Shown: piece after piece, positions 24,303 to 33,945 of the stretch
Position numbering within the stretch: the first letter of the stretch is position 1
Layout: every line of letters begins with the position of its first letter
NCBI GenBank assembly: GCA_900549995.1
Contig: URQQ01000002.1
Location: 62,001 to 126,000, forward strand
Length of the DNA: 64,000 bases
Reading direction: 5' to 3'
DNA from: an uncultured Lachnospiraceae bacterium
Lineage (GTDB): Bacteria; Bacillota; Clostridia; Lachnospirales; Lachnospiraceae
Program-made: the position numbers and the translations under genes
Notes under the pieces: generated by a model
Databases searched by the model: none
What the model saw: only the letters and a program-made list of their open reading frames with translations
What the model was told of the DNA's origin: nothing

Positions 24303-26802
24303 ATTTCACATAACTAAGAAATGTATTTCCGCTTCCGGCTGTCATCTCAGTAATTGTTCCCATCGAAACAATGGAAGACTGACCTGTAGATGGATCAATA
24401 TACATTACATTTTCAGGGCCATATCCTGTAAGCAGCACCGCACTGCTGCTGTCAATCAATGCAATCACAGGCGTATCCTTATTAATCACATACAATACCT
24501 CTTCGACCGTGCATCCGGACAGATCAATCGCTTCTGCCTGTGTGTACTGGTCAATAATATCCATCGGGGAACTTCCGGCATTTAACTCTGCCTGTACATC
24601 CGCATTTCCCCCTTCTTTCATGATGATTGCCCGCACACTTGCCGCCAGTGTTGTCTCACCTGCCGCTGCCTGGAACCCTTCCAGACCTTCGATTTCATGT
24701 CTCAGATCCCGGTTACTGCTCTCCCATACATAAGCCTGACTGGAAGATACCACAACTCCTGATACACTCTCTGCTTTCTGGACAGCATAACCGGCCTTAT
24801 CATAGACACCCGCCAGTTCTCCCTTCGCGTACAGATAGTATTTATTTGTCTGGCTTGTATTATCAAATCCCACCGTGATCGGACTCTCAAAAAGAACCTG
24901 TTTTGGATTCAGAAGTTTCGGTTTCCTGTCTTTGATGCCATCTTCATATTTTAGTCTCATCAGTACTTCCTTCGTATCTGTTGTATAAGACTGCAGCGTG
25001 ATATTACTTTCCTCTTTTTCCTGATTATTGGTAATATAATCGGGTGCCACTGACATGTAAATATCCCCGTTCTTCATCACACGGTTCAAAGTCAGCATAT
25101 TGCCTTCTATAAATACATCCAGTGTATAAATCTGATCCATCTGGTATGTCTTTGCCACCTCATTAGAGGAATCCCGGATTTCAACCTTATACATCGGAAG
25201 AACGGTTTCCCCGGAAATGGTCTTTCCGGTATCATTTTTATTCGCAATCCCATAGATAAAATCGCTGTAAATAAATCCCAGCGGGCGGATCGTTTCATTC
25301 TCTCCCGCGTCAACAGTCCACGACTTTCCATTTTCCAGGTTCAATACCGTAATCTGTGAAGCATCGTAAAGCCCGCCATCATTCTGATACGCGAGAAGCT
25401 TTCCATCCTCAGATGCAGCATACTGGCCTTCCTTCAGATCTTTTACGAGAATCTCCTTATCCCCTTTAGAAAGAGCCACCTTATATAAGTTTCCTTCAAC
25501 CATCACATACAGAAGATTGTCCTCTCTGCTATAGTATACCAGTTTCCCGAGATCACTCTTCACAATCCCGTAAGATTTATTGCTTGGAATAAACGCTTTC
25601 TCCTCCACACAGTTTTTGTCAATGTCATAGTAATAGATTGCTACACCGACTTTACCTTCATGCTGTCCCCGGTTCATATATCCATAGACTGCAAATGTCG
25701 TATCACCCGTTTTATCCATATCGATCATTTTGATCTCATGCTGGTCATACTTGCTCCTCAGGTCATTGTTCTCAGAATCAGTAAAACTGAATACCATAGA
25801 GATTTCATCTGCATCTTTGTTATAATTCCAAAGCGACCTCTCACTTACAAATGAAACAATTGTCCCATCAGAATTCGTCAGATAAGGGACATCATATGGC
25901 GCAATTCCCAGCTCAATCCCTTTCTCAGAGAGAATCTGATTCTTCTCATCGAACACCTCGTTCATCGTCCTGTCGTAATCGAGAAGATACATTGCATCCT
26001 TGCCGTTTCTGACCTTAAGATACTCTTTGATATTATAAGTCTCCGTCTGTTCCCCGCTTTCCTGACAGGCCACAGTATAGGTGAAAAGGAGCGATGTATA
26101 AGAGGCATTTGTTTCCTTAATGCTCCACTGGATATCTGATGACATCTCCGGGTTAAGTTTGCCCCATAGCACCTGCTGCACATCTGAATGTATCGTCACA
26201 TTCTGAAGCGTTGTATTATCTCCCTCTTCATTTGACTCAATCAGCCTCGCCACATATGCCTCGTCTTTTTGCTGTGCCTTCTCTGAGAACTGCTGTGCAA
26301 AGTCCATACACGCTTTTATATTCAGATCATCCGGTTTGATAATCCTGGTATAATAGTAAATATTCCTGCTCTCGGTACTTAATGTAACCTTAAGGACTGC
26401 CTCCGCTTCTGAAGTCATTGCATTGGCAAGCATCAGGCTGATCTCTTCCTCCGGTTTCTTCTCCGTCATCTTCAGAAGACTTCTCTGTCCGTCCAGGGAA
26501 AGCACCTCATACTTCAGAGATTTGATCTGATTATCGTAAGCCTTGATCCTGACTTTCAGTTTCCCATCCGCGCCGATCGGCGTAATCGTATCCCGCATCG
26601 CCGTCAGATCCATCTCATCTACATATCCGGCCAATGTATTTACCGTTGTTCCTTCCACATCGAATGCAATCACCGGAAGTGTGGCTGCACCCATATCAGC
26701 TGTCATGTCTGCGTTTCCCCGGTTCGTCAAAATGCTGATCACCACGCACGCCACAATAAAAACAGCTGTCAGTACCCCTGCCTTAATTAATCCTTTTTTC
26801 AT
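24301..26802 (-). CDS. Membrane-anchored exported protein of unknown function, C39-like C-terminus
   Basis: 833 residues. One N-terminal helix (about 8–26) with a basic front anchors a large external part. The middle (about 300–640) is rich in beta strands with repeated YxxD/N turns, resembling a propeller. The last ~120 residues (VEEVLYVINKDTPVIALID…AVLLTGYGPENVMYIDPSTGQ) look like the second half of a C39-type papain-like fold, but the position that normally carries the catalytic His (GHAVLL) reads SSAVLL, so peptidase activity is doubtful. AAAGGGGAG precedes the ATG. It starts two bases after a methyltransferase gene. I do not recognise a named family. Confidence 0.6.
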   Translation of the reverse strand: MKKGLIKAGVLTAVFIVACVVISILTNRGNADMTADMGAATLPVIAFDVEGTTVNTLAGYVDEMDLTAMRDTITPIGADGKLKVRIKAYDNQIKSLKYEVLSLDGQRSLLKMTEKKPEEEISLMLANAMTSEAEAVLKVTLSTESRNIYYYTRIIKPDDLNIKACMDFAQQFSEKAQQKDEAYVARLIESNEEGDNTTLQNVTIHSDVQQVLWGKLNPEMSSDIQWSIKETNASYTSLLFTYTVACQESGEQTETYNIKEYLKVRNGKDAMYLLDYDRTMNEVFDEKNQILSEKGIELGIAPYDVPYLTNSDGTIVSFVSERSLWNYNKDADEISMVFSFTDSENNDLRSKYDQHEIKMIDMDKTGDTTFAVYGYMNRGQHEGKVGVAIYYYDIDKNCVEEKAFIPSNKSYGIVKSDLGKLVYYSREDNLLYVMVEGNLYKVALSKGDKEILVKDLKEGQYAASEDGKLLAYQNDGGLYDASQITVLNLENGKSWTVDAGENETIRPLGFIYSDFIYGIANKNDTGKTISGETVLPMYKVEIRDSSNEVAKTYQMDQIYTLDVFIEGNMLTLNRVMKNGDIYMSVAPDYITNNQEKEESNITLQSYTTDTKEVLMRLKYEDGIKDRKPKLLNPKQVLFESPITVGFDNTSQTNKYYLYAKGELAGVYDKAGYAVQKAESVSGVVVSSSQAYVWESSNRDLRHEIEGLEGFQAAAGETTLAASVRAIIMKEGGNADVQAELNAGSSPMDIIDQYTQAEAIDLSGCTVEEVLYVINKDTPVIALIDSSSAVLLTGYGPENVMYIDPSTGQSSIVSMGTITEMTAGSGNTFLSYVK

Positions 26803-26804
26803 AT

Positions 26805-27953
26805 TTACTCCCCTTTATGTTCAAGCAATACCCCAAGCGTAGGTGTCACATGCAGAAATTCTTCGCATGCTTTTATTGTATCCAGATTTTCCCCTTTTTT
26901 TCCTGTTTTTACAGCCCGGATCAATAAATTTTTAGGTGTGTGCTCCATATCTATAAACTCAAGTATCTGCGTCTCATACCCTTCGCTTTTCAGATATTCT
27001 GCCCTCAATGCATCTGTCACAATCGCTGAAAACCGTTCCTTCAGCAATCCGTAATTCATAATTGGACTTAATACCTTATTCTGTATCTGTGCATTTAATT
27101 CATGCTGGCAGCACGGAACAGAAAGAATCACCCTGGCATCCCATCCAACAGCTTTCTTCAGTGCGAAATCTGTCGCTGTATCACAGGCATGCAGAGTCAC
27201 AACCATGTCCACCTTTTCTTCACCCGTATAATCAGCAATGTTTCCTTCCAGAAATTTCAGCTTCTCATATCCATATGTTTGCGCAAGTTCATTGCAGTGG
27301 CGAATCACATCCTTCTTCAGATCCAGACCGATCATCCGGACATCCCGCCCCTTCAGTTCATGTAGATAATAGTACATCGCAAATGTCAGATAAGACTTTC
27401 CGCATCCAAAGTCCAGAATCTTCAGTTCACGATCCGATGGAAGTTCCGGCAGCACATCTTCAATAAATTCAAGGAAACGGTTAATCTGGCGGAATTTATC
27501 AAATTTGCTTCTGACAATCTTGCCTTCTGCCGTCATTACCCCCAGATCTTCCAGGAACGGTACATGAATTCCTTCCTGAAGCAGATAATTTTTTTTCCTG
27601 TTGTGGGAAAGATCTGCCTGTTTTATTTCTCTGTCCTGCTTCTTTTGTTTCACTGTCACTTTTCCTTTTTTGCTGATCAGCACCGTATACCTGGCAGTCA
27701 TTGTATCCAGCTGCATCTGCCGGAAATGTTCCATATACGCGAGAATACTTTCACACGTTTCCTGTGCATTTTTATTTTCATGAAACGCCTGATTATTTTG
27801 AAATCGTTCACATTGAAAGAAAAGTGTGCCCTGCTTTAACACAGGGCGCACTTTTACTTTCTGAGCCTGGTCTTTTGTTCTGGGACTGCTCAGAACAGCC
27901 ATGATAAATTCTATATTCAAACTGTCTTCCAGTATCTTTCTAAGTTCTTCCAT
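26805..27953 (-). CDS. SAM-dependent methyltransferase (Methyltransf_32-like)
   Basis: 382 residues from MEELRKILED, with GAGGT 6 bases upstream; an ATG 12 bases further upstream is possible. The N-terminal 150 residues are family-specific. The Rossmann methyltransferase core starts with ILDFGCGKSYLTFAMYYYL (motif I, about 197–215), then GLDLKKDV (motif II), GNIADY and VVTLHACDTATDFAL (motif IV). The SVPCCQHELN segment with two Cys near 280 is typical of the bacterial relatives of METTL25/RRNAD1. An RNA substrate is a guess. It follows a terminator and precedes the exported protein. Confidence 0.8.
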   Translation of the reverse strand: MEELRKILEDSLNIEFIMAVLSSPRTKDQAQKVKVRPVLKQGTLFFQCERFQNNQAFHENKNAQETCESILAYMEHFRQMQLDTMTARYTVLISKKGKVTVKQKKQDREIKQADLSHNRKKNYLLQEGIHVPFLEDLGVMTAEGKIVRSKFDKFRQINRFLEFIEDVLPELPSDRELKILDFGCGKSYLTFAMYYYLHELKGRDVRMIGLDLKKDVIRHCNELAQTYGYEKLKFLEGNIADYTGEEKVDMVVTLHACDTATDFALKKAVGWDARVILSVPCCQHELNAQIQNKVLSPIMNYGLLKERFSAIVTDALRAEYLKSEGYETQILEFIDMEHTPKNLLIRAVKTGKKGENLDTIKACEEFLHVTPTLGVLLEHKGE

Positions 27954-28028
27954 GTCATACCTCATCCATTATCAATCTCCCATATTTATACCCATCTATT
28001 GTAATGCTTATCGACAGGAAACGCAATA

Positions 28029-28060
28029 AAGACAGGGAATTTTTCAAAATTCCCTGTCTT
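28029..28060 (-). terminator. Terminator of the second kinase gene
   Basis: AAGACAGGGAATTTT and AAAATTCCCTGTCTT are exact complements around a two-base loop, 13 bases after the kinase stop. Confidence 0.85.
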
Positions 28061-28072
28061 CTGACAATGCTC

Positions 28073-30706
28073 TTACTGTACAGGCGGTTCTGTGTCAGAT
28101 TCCTCCGTCTTCTGGTAAGCTTTTGGAAATACAATCGTCGCCTTGAAAAGATCTCCGTCCAGATACAGGGTAAATTCTCCTCCCTGGATCTCTGTCAGAT
28201 TCTTTGCGATCGAAAGCCCCAGTCCGCTTACTTCCGTACTTCGGGATACATCTCCTCTGATAAACCGTTCTGTAAGTTCATCCGCCGTGATATTCAACGG
28301 CTGATCGGACACATTTTTCAGTGAAAAGATGACATTTCTGGAAGTAACACTTAAATCAGCGTAGACCCTTGTCCCTTCCATTGCGTACTTGGCCGCATTA
28401 TTAAATATATTGGCAAGAACACGCCACATTCTCCGTCCATCTGCCATAATCATCGCAGGCTCTTTTGATATCGTCGTCACAATCTTCAGATCTCTTGCCT
28501 CGAATTTTTCTATAAATTCGCCTTCCGTCTGATTCACAAGTTCCGTCAGATTCAACTGCATCATTTCCAGCTTAATATTACCGCTGCTGATCTTAGATGC
28601 CTCAACAACATCTTCCGTCAATGTTTTTAGCCTCTGGGCTTTCGCTTCAAGTACTGCAATGTATCCCTGGATTTTCGGGTCATCTATATTTTCCCGTTTC
28701 AACAGATCTACATAGTTAATGATCGATGTCAGCGGCGTCTTGATGTCATGGGATACATTTGTAATAAGATCCGTCTTCAACCGCTCATTTTTCATATTCT
28801 CTTCTACTGCTGCATTCAGTCCGTCACCAATGTTATTAATTCTCACAGCCATATCAAGTTCATCGCCTTTGAGTCCTGCAACCGGAATGTTATACTCCAC
28901 TTCTCCTCCTGCAATTCTCTGAATCCCGGTCTTAATCTTCTGCTTCGCAATTGCCTTTTTCACGAAATAGACAAACACTACTACATCTGCAGCAAAGGTC
29001 ATCACCATAAAGAATCCCGACTGGCTCGCTATACAGATCCAGTGTATCATCACAAATACAAGATAGCTGACCATTATTTTAAATGAAACTTTCCGATGGC
29101 TCCATATTGCTGTGAACTCACTTAAAATCCATCTCAAAATACTGTTTGACCAGATCGTTCTTGCTTTCAGACGTCTGACCAGACTTAGATATCCTGTTAA
29201 AAACAACGCAAAACTTCCGGTAACAGCCGCAGCGGCAACTGCTGTGTTCATCGCAATTTCATTCAGGTCAATGGATTCTAACGACACGGCATCCATCACA
29301 ATACCATCCGCTGTCATACTGCCCATATAGTTGATTCCATTTACATAAATACCCGCTCCGACCAATGCACATCCTATCAACGCCATACTCAAAGCAGCGA
29401 TGACAGCCACACCTATTTCCGTTTTCAGACGGTCAATCCATACAAGCTTCAATTCCCCGTCTTCCCTGGTCCGCCCGGAAATAATCGTCAGCCAGACAAG
29501 AATAATTAAGAACGCCGTCATTGAAGCCATGCCTGTAATCAGTATCACTCTCATCCATGGCGCATATTGTCTGTAAAACTGGTTCTGTGTATAGAACACA
29601 TCCTGAATAGGGTATGCGGTATCAATCCCGACTGCGTAAATGTATTTTCCATCTGTCAGCTTGCCGCCATAGAACTGGATAGTATCTCTCCATTTTGACG
29701 CACCTGAATTGATATTCGCCTTAAAGTCTACCAGTTTGGGCGCTACAATTGCATACTTCCCATTGTTCGTAATAGCGTCCAGATTTTTCTGATATTCTTC
29801 GTACTTCCTGTACTCTTCTTTATTCGTATAGATTTCTTTTTTATCCAGATCAATGAACATATATATAAGGTTGGTGTTTCCCTCTTCCCACTGCTGATGG
29901 CTTACATCGTATCTGCTGAGCATATCAGGCAGCCGTCTCACCGCAGTATTCAGGTTCTGGTATAGCTCCTGAAGGCGCCCATTCCATACAGGTTCCTCAT
30001 TTGCAATCGTAACCAGATCTTTTCCGTCTATTGTTTTGACCGTATCATTGACATTCGTACTGAGATTCCAATATTCCGTATAAAGAAGATTGCCTTCCTC
30101 ATCCATCAGACCATCATTGCCGCCGGACTGGCTAACAGTGCCTCTTTTTAATTCATCAATAGAAGATTCTACATAATAAGAATAGTTCTCCGTATCCCCT
30201 GACCCCTGCATAGCATAGGCTTCAGTAAACATCAGCTTTCCCTGATTGATAAGACTTTCAAAATTATCTAACTCATAATAATGGTATGTCTCGTCTGGTT
30301 TTTTACACACCACAATACTTTTACTGTCATTATAGCCATCATCAGAAATCTTCAGAAGATCCTTAATATGATAAGCAACTCCATTCTTATCTTCTCCGCT
30401 GATAATCCCATCTTCCGCAAATTCCTGCAGATCTACAATCTTATCTTTATCATAAACTCCGTCCGTCTCAAGATTCCGGCTGTCATTGATATCCTGCAGT
30501 ACCTCTCTTGCGGCCTCCAGCATGTTCTTTCCAAACCCTTTGGTATCCTCATATTCTGCTTTTGAACCTGCTGTAATCGCCTTTCCGTACTCGCCTCCCG
30601 GATATATCATTCCCCACATAAAGCAGATAATAATCACTGCCACAAGTACATGTTCCAGTACAATCAATATCCCCTTACATGGTGCCGAACGGTACCATCT
30701 GTTCAT
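28073..30706 (-). CDS. Sensor histidine kinase with large extracellular region
   Basis: 877 residues. A first membrane helix (about 12–34) is followed by some 350 external residues, then four or five helices (about 385–585). A HAMP-like linker with the EVEYNIPVAGLKGDELD region leads to the phosphoacceptor NVSHDIKTPLTSII (His near 652). The ATPase domain has ANIFNNAAKYA (N box) and SGLGLSIAKNLTE (G2). The big external part is unrelated in length to VanS and suggests a separate ligand or protein partner. Its regulator lies 12 bases upstream. The gene ends with a perfect terminator. Confidence 0.9.
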   Translation of the reverse strand: MNRWYRSAPCKGILIVLEHVLVAVIIICFMWGMIYPGGEYGKAITAGSKAEYEDTKGFGKNMLEAAREVLQDINDSRNLETDGVYDKDKIVDLQEFAEDGIISGEDKNGVAYHIKDLLKISDDGYNDSKSIVVCKKPDETYHYYELDNFESLINQGKLMFTEAYAMQGSGDTENYSYYVESSIDELKRGTVSQSGGNDGLMDEEGNLLYTEYWNLSTNVNDTVKTIDGKDLVTIANEEPVWNGRLQELYQNLNTAVRRLPDMLSRYDVSHQQWEEGNTNLIYMFIDLDKKEIYTNKEEYRKYEEYQKNLDAITNNGKYAIVAPKLVDFKANINSGASKWRDTIQFYGGKLTDGKYIYAVGIDTAYPIQDVFYTQNQFYRQYAPWMRVILITGMASMTAFLIILVWLTIISGRTREDGELKLVWIDRLKTEIGVAVIAALSMALIGCALVGAGIYVNGINYMGSMTADGIVMDAVSLESIDLNEIAMNTAVAAAAVTGSFALFLTGYLSLVRRLKARTIWSNSILRWILSEFTAIWSHRKVSFKIMVSYLVFVMIHWICIASQSGFFMVMTFAADVVVFVYFVKKAIAKQKIKTGIQRIAGGEVEYNIPVAGLKGDELDMAVRINNIGDGLNAAVEENMKNERLKTDLITNVSHDIKTPLTSIINYVDLLKRENIDDPKIQGYIAVLEAKAQRLKTLTEDVVEASKISSGNIKLEMMQLNLTELVNQTEGEFIEKFEARDLKIVTTISKEPAMIMADGRRMWRVLANIFNNAAKYAMEGTRVYADLSVTSRNVIFSLKNVSDQPLNITADELTERFIRGDVSRSTEVSGLGLSIAKNLTEIQGGEFTLYLDGDLFKATIVFPKAYQKTEESDTEPPVQ

Positions 30707-30718
30707 ACGCTCTCCTTT

Positions 30719-31414
30719 CTAAAGTTTCTCCACCTTATAGCCAACTCCCCATACCACTTTCAGGTATCTTGGCTCTTTCGGATTAATCTCAATCTTTTCA
30801 CGGATATGCCGGATATGAACCGCCACTGTGTTATCCGCCCCAATTGCTTCCTCATTCCAGATATTCTCATAAATCTGGTCGATGGAAAATACTTTGCCCT
30901 GATTTCTTACCAGAAGCAGTAAAATGTTATATTCTATTGGTGTAAGTTTCACGGTGTCTCCATCAACTGTCACTTCTTTAAGGTCATCATTAATCTTAAG
31001 TCCTCCGACCTCATAAATTGCCTTGGAATCTTCTGTCACAGTACTTCCAAGCTGGGTATATCTCCGAAGCTGGGATTTCACCCTGGCTACAAGCTCTAAC
31101 GGATTAAATGGTTTGGTCACATAGTCATCCGCACCGATGTTCAATCCGAGGATCTTGTCAGCATCCTCTGATTTCGCAGACAGTATGATAATTGGAAGGC
31201 TGTTCTCTTCTCTGATCTTAAGCGTCGCCCTGATTCCGTCAAGCCTAGGCATCATCACATCGATTACCAGAAGATCTACCTCCTCAGCTTTCAGCACCTT
31301 CAGAGCTTCCTCTCCATCATATGCTTTCAGTACTTTGTACCCCTCCTGCGTAAGATATATTTCTATTGCTTCTACAATTTCCTTGTCATCATCACATACT
31401 AATACTTTAAACAT
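30719..31414 (-). CDS. OmpR-family response regulator
   Basis: 231 residues from MFKVLVCDDDKE; GGGAGGTGATG lies directly upstream, unlike the longer in-frame start. The receiver shows DDD (8–10), the phosphoacceptor in LLVIDVMMPRLDG (Asp about 52), a switch region SAK and YVTKPFNP (Lys about 104). The winged helix closes with VWGVGYKVEKL. It works with the 877-residue kinase that follows on the same transcript. Two TTAAGA repeats upstream of its promoter are a plausible autoregulatory site. Confidence 0.93.
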   Translation of the reverse strand: MFKVLVCDDDKEIVEAIEIYLTQEGYKVLKAYDGEEALKVLKAEEVDLLVIDVMMPRLDGIRATLKIREENSLPIIILSAKSEDADKILGLNIGADDYVTKPFNPLELVARVKSQLRRYTQLGSTVTEDSKAIYEVGGLKINDDLKEVTVDGDTVKLTPIEYNILLLLVRNQGKVFSIDQIYENIWNEEAIGADNTVAVHIRHIREKIEINPKEPRYLKVVWGVGYKVEKL

Positions 31415-31432
31415 TTTCATCACCTCCCTTAC

Positions 31433-31461
31433 AGTATACAAGATTACCAGACAAAGTTTAA
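31433..31461 (-). promoter_or_regulatory. Promoter of the second two-component system
   Basis: TTAAAC (31456–31461), 17 bases, TATACT (31433–31438) on the minus strand, 19 bases before the regulator's ATG. Confidence 0.6.
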
Positions 31462-31478
31462 GGGGAACATCCGAAATT

Positions 31479-31494
31479 TCTTAAGAAATCTTAA
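31479..31494 (-). promoter_or_regulatory. Direct repeat likely bound by the response regulator
   Basis: On the minus strand TTAAGA occurs twice with a 10-base period, the spacing used by OmpR/PhoB dimers. It starts 18 bases upstream of the -35 element, a position suited to activation. Confidence 0.45.
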
Positions 31495-31713
31495 AGGTTC
31501 CTTTGAGTATTCAGCGCAGTAATACCAAAATCTACATACAAAAATATTCAGGGGCAAAAAAGTACACTTCGAGGACAAATAAACGTTTAGAATTAAATTT
31601 TGTGTTATGATTACACTATACAGATAAATGCAAAAACAGCGGTCGGGGAGGGGAATAAAATTGTAATTTAAATGTTTAATATTTTGTCAATGTGCTTACT
31701 GGGAGGTGTTCAT

Positions 31714-31875
31714 ATGATTAAAACGCTATTTTTGTTACTCAAGCTGGCTATCGTTGTTATTATAATACTTAGCTTAATATTTCGGGAACGTCTGGGAAAA
31801 AATAAATCTAACCTTGTAACAGCAGCATGTGGGATTTTAATTCTTGTGCTGGCCATTGCTGAATATGTAAGTTAA
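31714..31875 (+). CDS. Small single-helix membrane protein
   Basis: 53 residues, starting at MIKTLFLLLKLAIVV; GGGAGGTG lies 5 bases before the ATG, which decides this start over an upstream one. One or two hydrophobic helices (residues 3–20 and 33–50) are joined by a short basic loop (FRERLGKNKSN). No family is recognised. It stands alone on the plus strand between divergent and convergent minus-strand units and has its own downstream hairpin. It could be a small membrane regulator or a toxin-like peptide, but nothing here proves it. Confidence 0.6.
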   Translation: MIKTLFLLLKLAIVVIIILSLIFRERLGKNKSNLVTAACGILILVLAIAEYVS

Positions 31876-32043
31876 ACATTCTAGCAAATTTCTTTTCTTC
31901 AGTAAATGCCCTGGCACCGTTTAATACCAGCGACTACATACGGCAGAAAACCCGCTTTAACCCGATCTGTTTTCCGCTTCTATACCAGTAATTCATCATT
32001 TCAGATATTGCGGAGAAGATATCTATTTTCAGATAATCAATGT
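31876..32043. other. Intergenic stretch without recognisable features
   Basis: About 170 bases after the small membrane protein. No gene, strong promoter or repeat was found. Confidence 0.4.
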
Positions 32044-32101
32044 AAGGAGCTCCTTTCAGAACATGGTTGTATGACATGAATAATGAAAGGAGCTCCTTTT
32101 T
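32044..32101 (+). terminator. Terminator with self-palindromic arms
   Basis: AAGGAGCTCCTTT (32044–32056) and AAAGGAGCTCCTTTTT (32086–32101) pair as a 13-bp stem with a 29-base loop, ending in five T. Each arm is also a palindrome itself. Confidence 0.65.
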
Positions 32102-32190
32102 AAATTTCTGGTTGAAGGAGGGAAGATCTAATAACAGTATAATCGTATCTCTCTGTTTTCAAAATTTTGTAAATGAATCTATACTTTTAC

Positions 32191-32231
32191 AAAAAACAGA
32201 GTGTGAAGTTCATTTCGAACTTACACACTCT
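32191..32231 (-). terminator. Terminator of the M15 peptidase gene
   Basis: On the minus strand AGAGTGTGTAAGTTC pairs with GAACTTCACACTCT (one bulge), followed by GTTTTTTG. Confidence 0.8.
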
Positions 32232-32271
32232 ATTTTATACTCTCAAAAGGAAGATTCCGCTTCATACATCC

Positions 32272-33156
32272 TTATTCTATTCCGTAATTTTCTTTCAGAT
32301 ATGTCTCCAGTGTCACCCCGGACTCCATAATTTTCTTCGCATCTTCCTTGCCTACATAGCGATAATGCCATGGCTCATAGATGATACCTGTCTCCGCACT
32401 TTTATCCGGCGGATACCTGAGGATAAATCCATAATCGGCACAGTTCTTCTCAAGCCACTGTGCTTCCGGTGTCTGTGCCTGCTGGTCGTCAAGCCCTTCA
32501 TAGGAATCAGCCACAATATCAAGTGCCAGTCCCAGATTATGTTCACTGTATCCCGGCAGGGCAACCGACTGCTTTGTAGTACTGTATGCTGCCCAGTAGT
32601 CCTCACCACCGTCCAGGTTGGTCGACATCGTGTCGTTGAATACCTGTGTCTGCTTCTCTATCGTACGGTATGCTGATAAAATATGCATATTCATTCCATC
32701 CGCTTTCGCTGCTTCCAGCATCTGATTCACCGCATCTGCAATTCTTGAATCTACAGAATATTCCCCGCTGACTGCGGTAACTTCCGGCGTATAGGCTGCA
32801 TCCATCGGATGCTGCTCATTTACCAGTGTCAGATTCCAGGGAAGATCCTTTACATCTGTCTTCTTTGTTTCCTTCGACGCAGCCGCCTTTTTCGCCTCTG
32901 CTTTCAGTTCCTTGGTTACTTTCTGGATCTGTTTCTCTGATTTCTTGGATTCCAGAGATTTTCCCATAACATTTCCGATAAGCAACCCGCCTGCCAAAGT
33001 AATAATACTTGCAATCACTGCAGCCTTTTTATACGGATGTATTCTCTTTATTTTCTTTCGAAAGCGTCTGAAACGCTTTTTCATCGCCTGCCCGATTAAT
33101 ATCCACTTTTCTTTCGTTTCCTGATTCATATGATAATCTTCACTCCACAGCATCAC
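32272..33156 (-). CDS. D-Ala-D-Ala carboxypeptidase, M15 (VanY-like)
   Basis: 294 residues counted from a GTG at 33156; an ATG at 33129 (MNQETKEKW) is an alternative, and neither has a strong ribosome site. A basic cytoplasmic segment and one membrane helix (about 47–65) anchor a periplasm-side domain. The zinc-binding M15B motifs are intact: SEHNLGLALDIV (about 203–214) for the His and Asp, and EPWHYRYVG (about 263–271) for the catalytic Glu and second His. It trims the terminal D-Ala from peptidoglycan stems. Its presence does not imply vancomycin resistance, as no van ligase is near. Confidence 0.9.
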   Translation of the reverse strand: MMLWSEDYHMNQETKEKWILIGQAMKKRFRRFRKKIKRIHPYKKAAVIASIITLAGGLLIGNVMGKSLESKKSEKQIQKVTKELKAEAKKAAASKETKKTDVKDLPWNLTLVNEQHPMDAAYTPEVTAVSGEYSVDSRIADAVNQMLEAAKADGMNMHILSAYRTIEKQTQVFNDTMSTNLDGGEDYWAAYSTTKQSVALPGYSEHNLGLALDIVADSYEGLDDQQAQTPEAQWLEKNCADYGFILRYPPDKSAETGIIYEPWHYRYVGKEDAKKIMESGVTLETYLKENYGIE

Positions 33157-33242
33157 CGGTGTTTCCCGGATGCGTGTTTCCTCCTTTTACTACACATTGA
33201 TTTTCTGTCTGAAACGGCAGTTTTCAGCCGGTTAGCATCTTT

Positions 33243-33917
33243 TTACAAAATAATCTCCGTCAGTTCTTCTTCCATCTCCTGATCGGTTGTACAGACCGCA
33301 ATCTTGTACGGAATTGCTTCTCCATTCTTTGTAAATTTATATTCCCGGAAGAAAAATTCTCCGGCAATCGCATCGGGCTGCCTGGTCAAAACCGGTATAT
33401 CATCGGCTCCGATCCGTATTTCATATGTGTTCATCGGAAGTTTCATTCCCATGCGGACGGCCTTCATAAAACTTTCTTTTAAGACCCAGTAACGGTAGAA
33501 CTCCTGGCATTGTTTTTCTTCCGATTCCCGGCTTTCAATCCACCGGTATTCTTCTTCACAGAAAAAACGCCTTGCTACACTCATTCGGAGCGTCTTGACT
33601 GCTTCAATATCACAGCCTGCCAATGTCCCATCTACCGCCGCATCAGCGACCGTGCAGAGGACATAATCTCCGGAATGTGAAAAATTATATACCGCATCTT
33701 TACTCAGATTATATGTTCTACACACATTCTCATACAATGTCCATACGCCGATACTCTGCATTTTCCCCTGCTCCGTACGCATACGGTCCGCCTTTTTTTT
33801 CCGAAAGCCGGGGGCATCCATATAATACCTGCGGTACACCTCTTTTTCTGCCAGAGGTCTTATATCTGCAATCCAAGTTCTTACCATTTTCGTCCGTTTT
33901 TTACACCTTTCTATCAT
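33243..33917 (-). CDS. 4'-phosphopantetheinyl transferase (Sfp type)
   Basis: 224 residues at most; an inner ATG (33887, MVRTWIADI) is a possible true start because nothing resembling a ribosome site precedes the first. The Sfp-type motifs are visible: FSHSGDYVLC (about 80–89), GCDIEAVK (about 100–107, with the Mg-binding Asp and Glu) and WVLKESFMKAVRMG (about 143–156). It attaches phosphopantetheine to carrier proteins of fatty-acid, NRPS or PKS type. No NRPS or PKS lies in the window, so the target may be elsewhere. It follows the direction of the M15 gene, 86 bases away. Confidence 0.88.
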   Translation of the reverse strand: MIERCKKRTKMVRTWIADIRPLAEKEVYRRYYMDAPGFRKKKADRMRTEQGKMQSIGVWTLYENVCRTYNLSKDAVYNFSHSGDYVLCTVADAAVDGTLAGCDIEAVKTLRMSVARRFFCEEEYRWIESRESEEKQCQEFYRYWVLKESFMKAVRMGMKLPMNTYEIRIGADDIPVLTRQPDAIAGEFFFREYKFTKNGEAIPYKIAVCTTDQEMEEELTEIIL

Positions 33918-33945
33918 AGCACATTTTGTCGGAAATTGTAAAGCA

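Noticed and set aside
19773..33156. Vancomycin resistance cluster (VanR/VanS-like plus VanY-like genes)
   Set aside because: No van ligase, racemase or VanX-type dipeptidase is present, and the genes are about 10 kb apart in different units.
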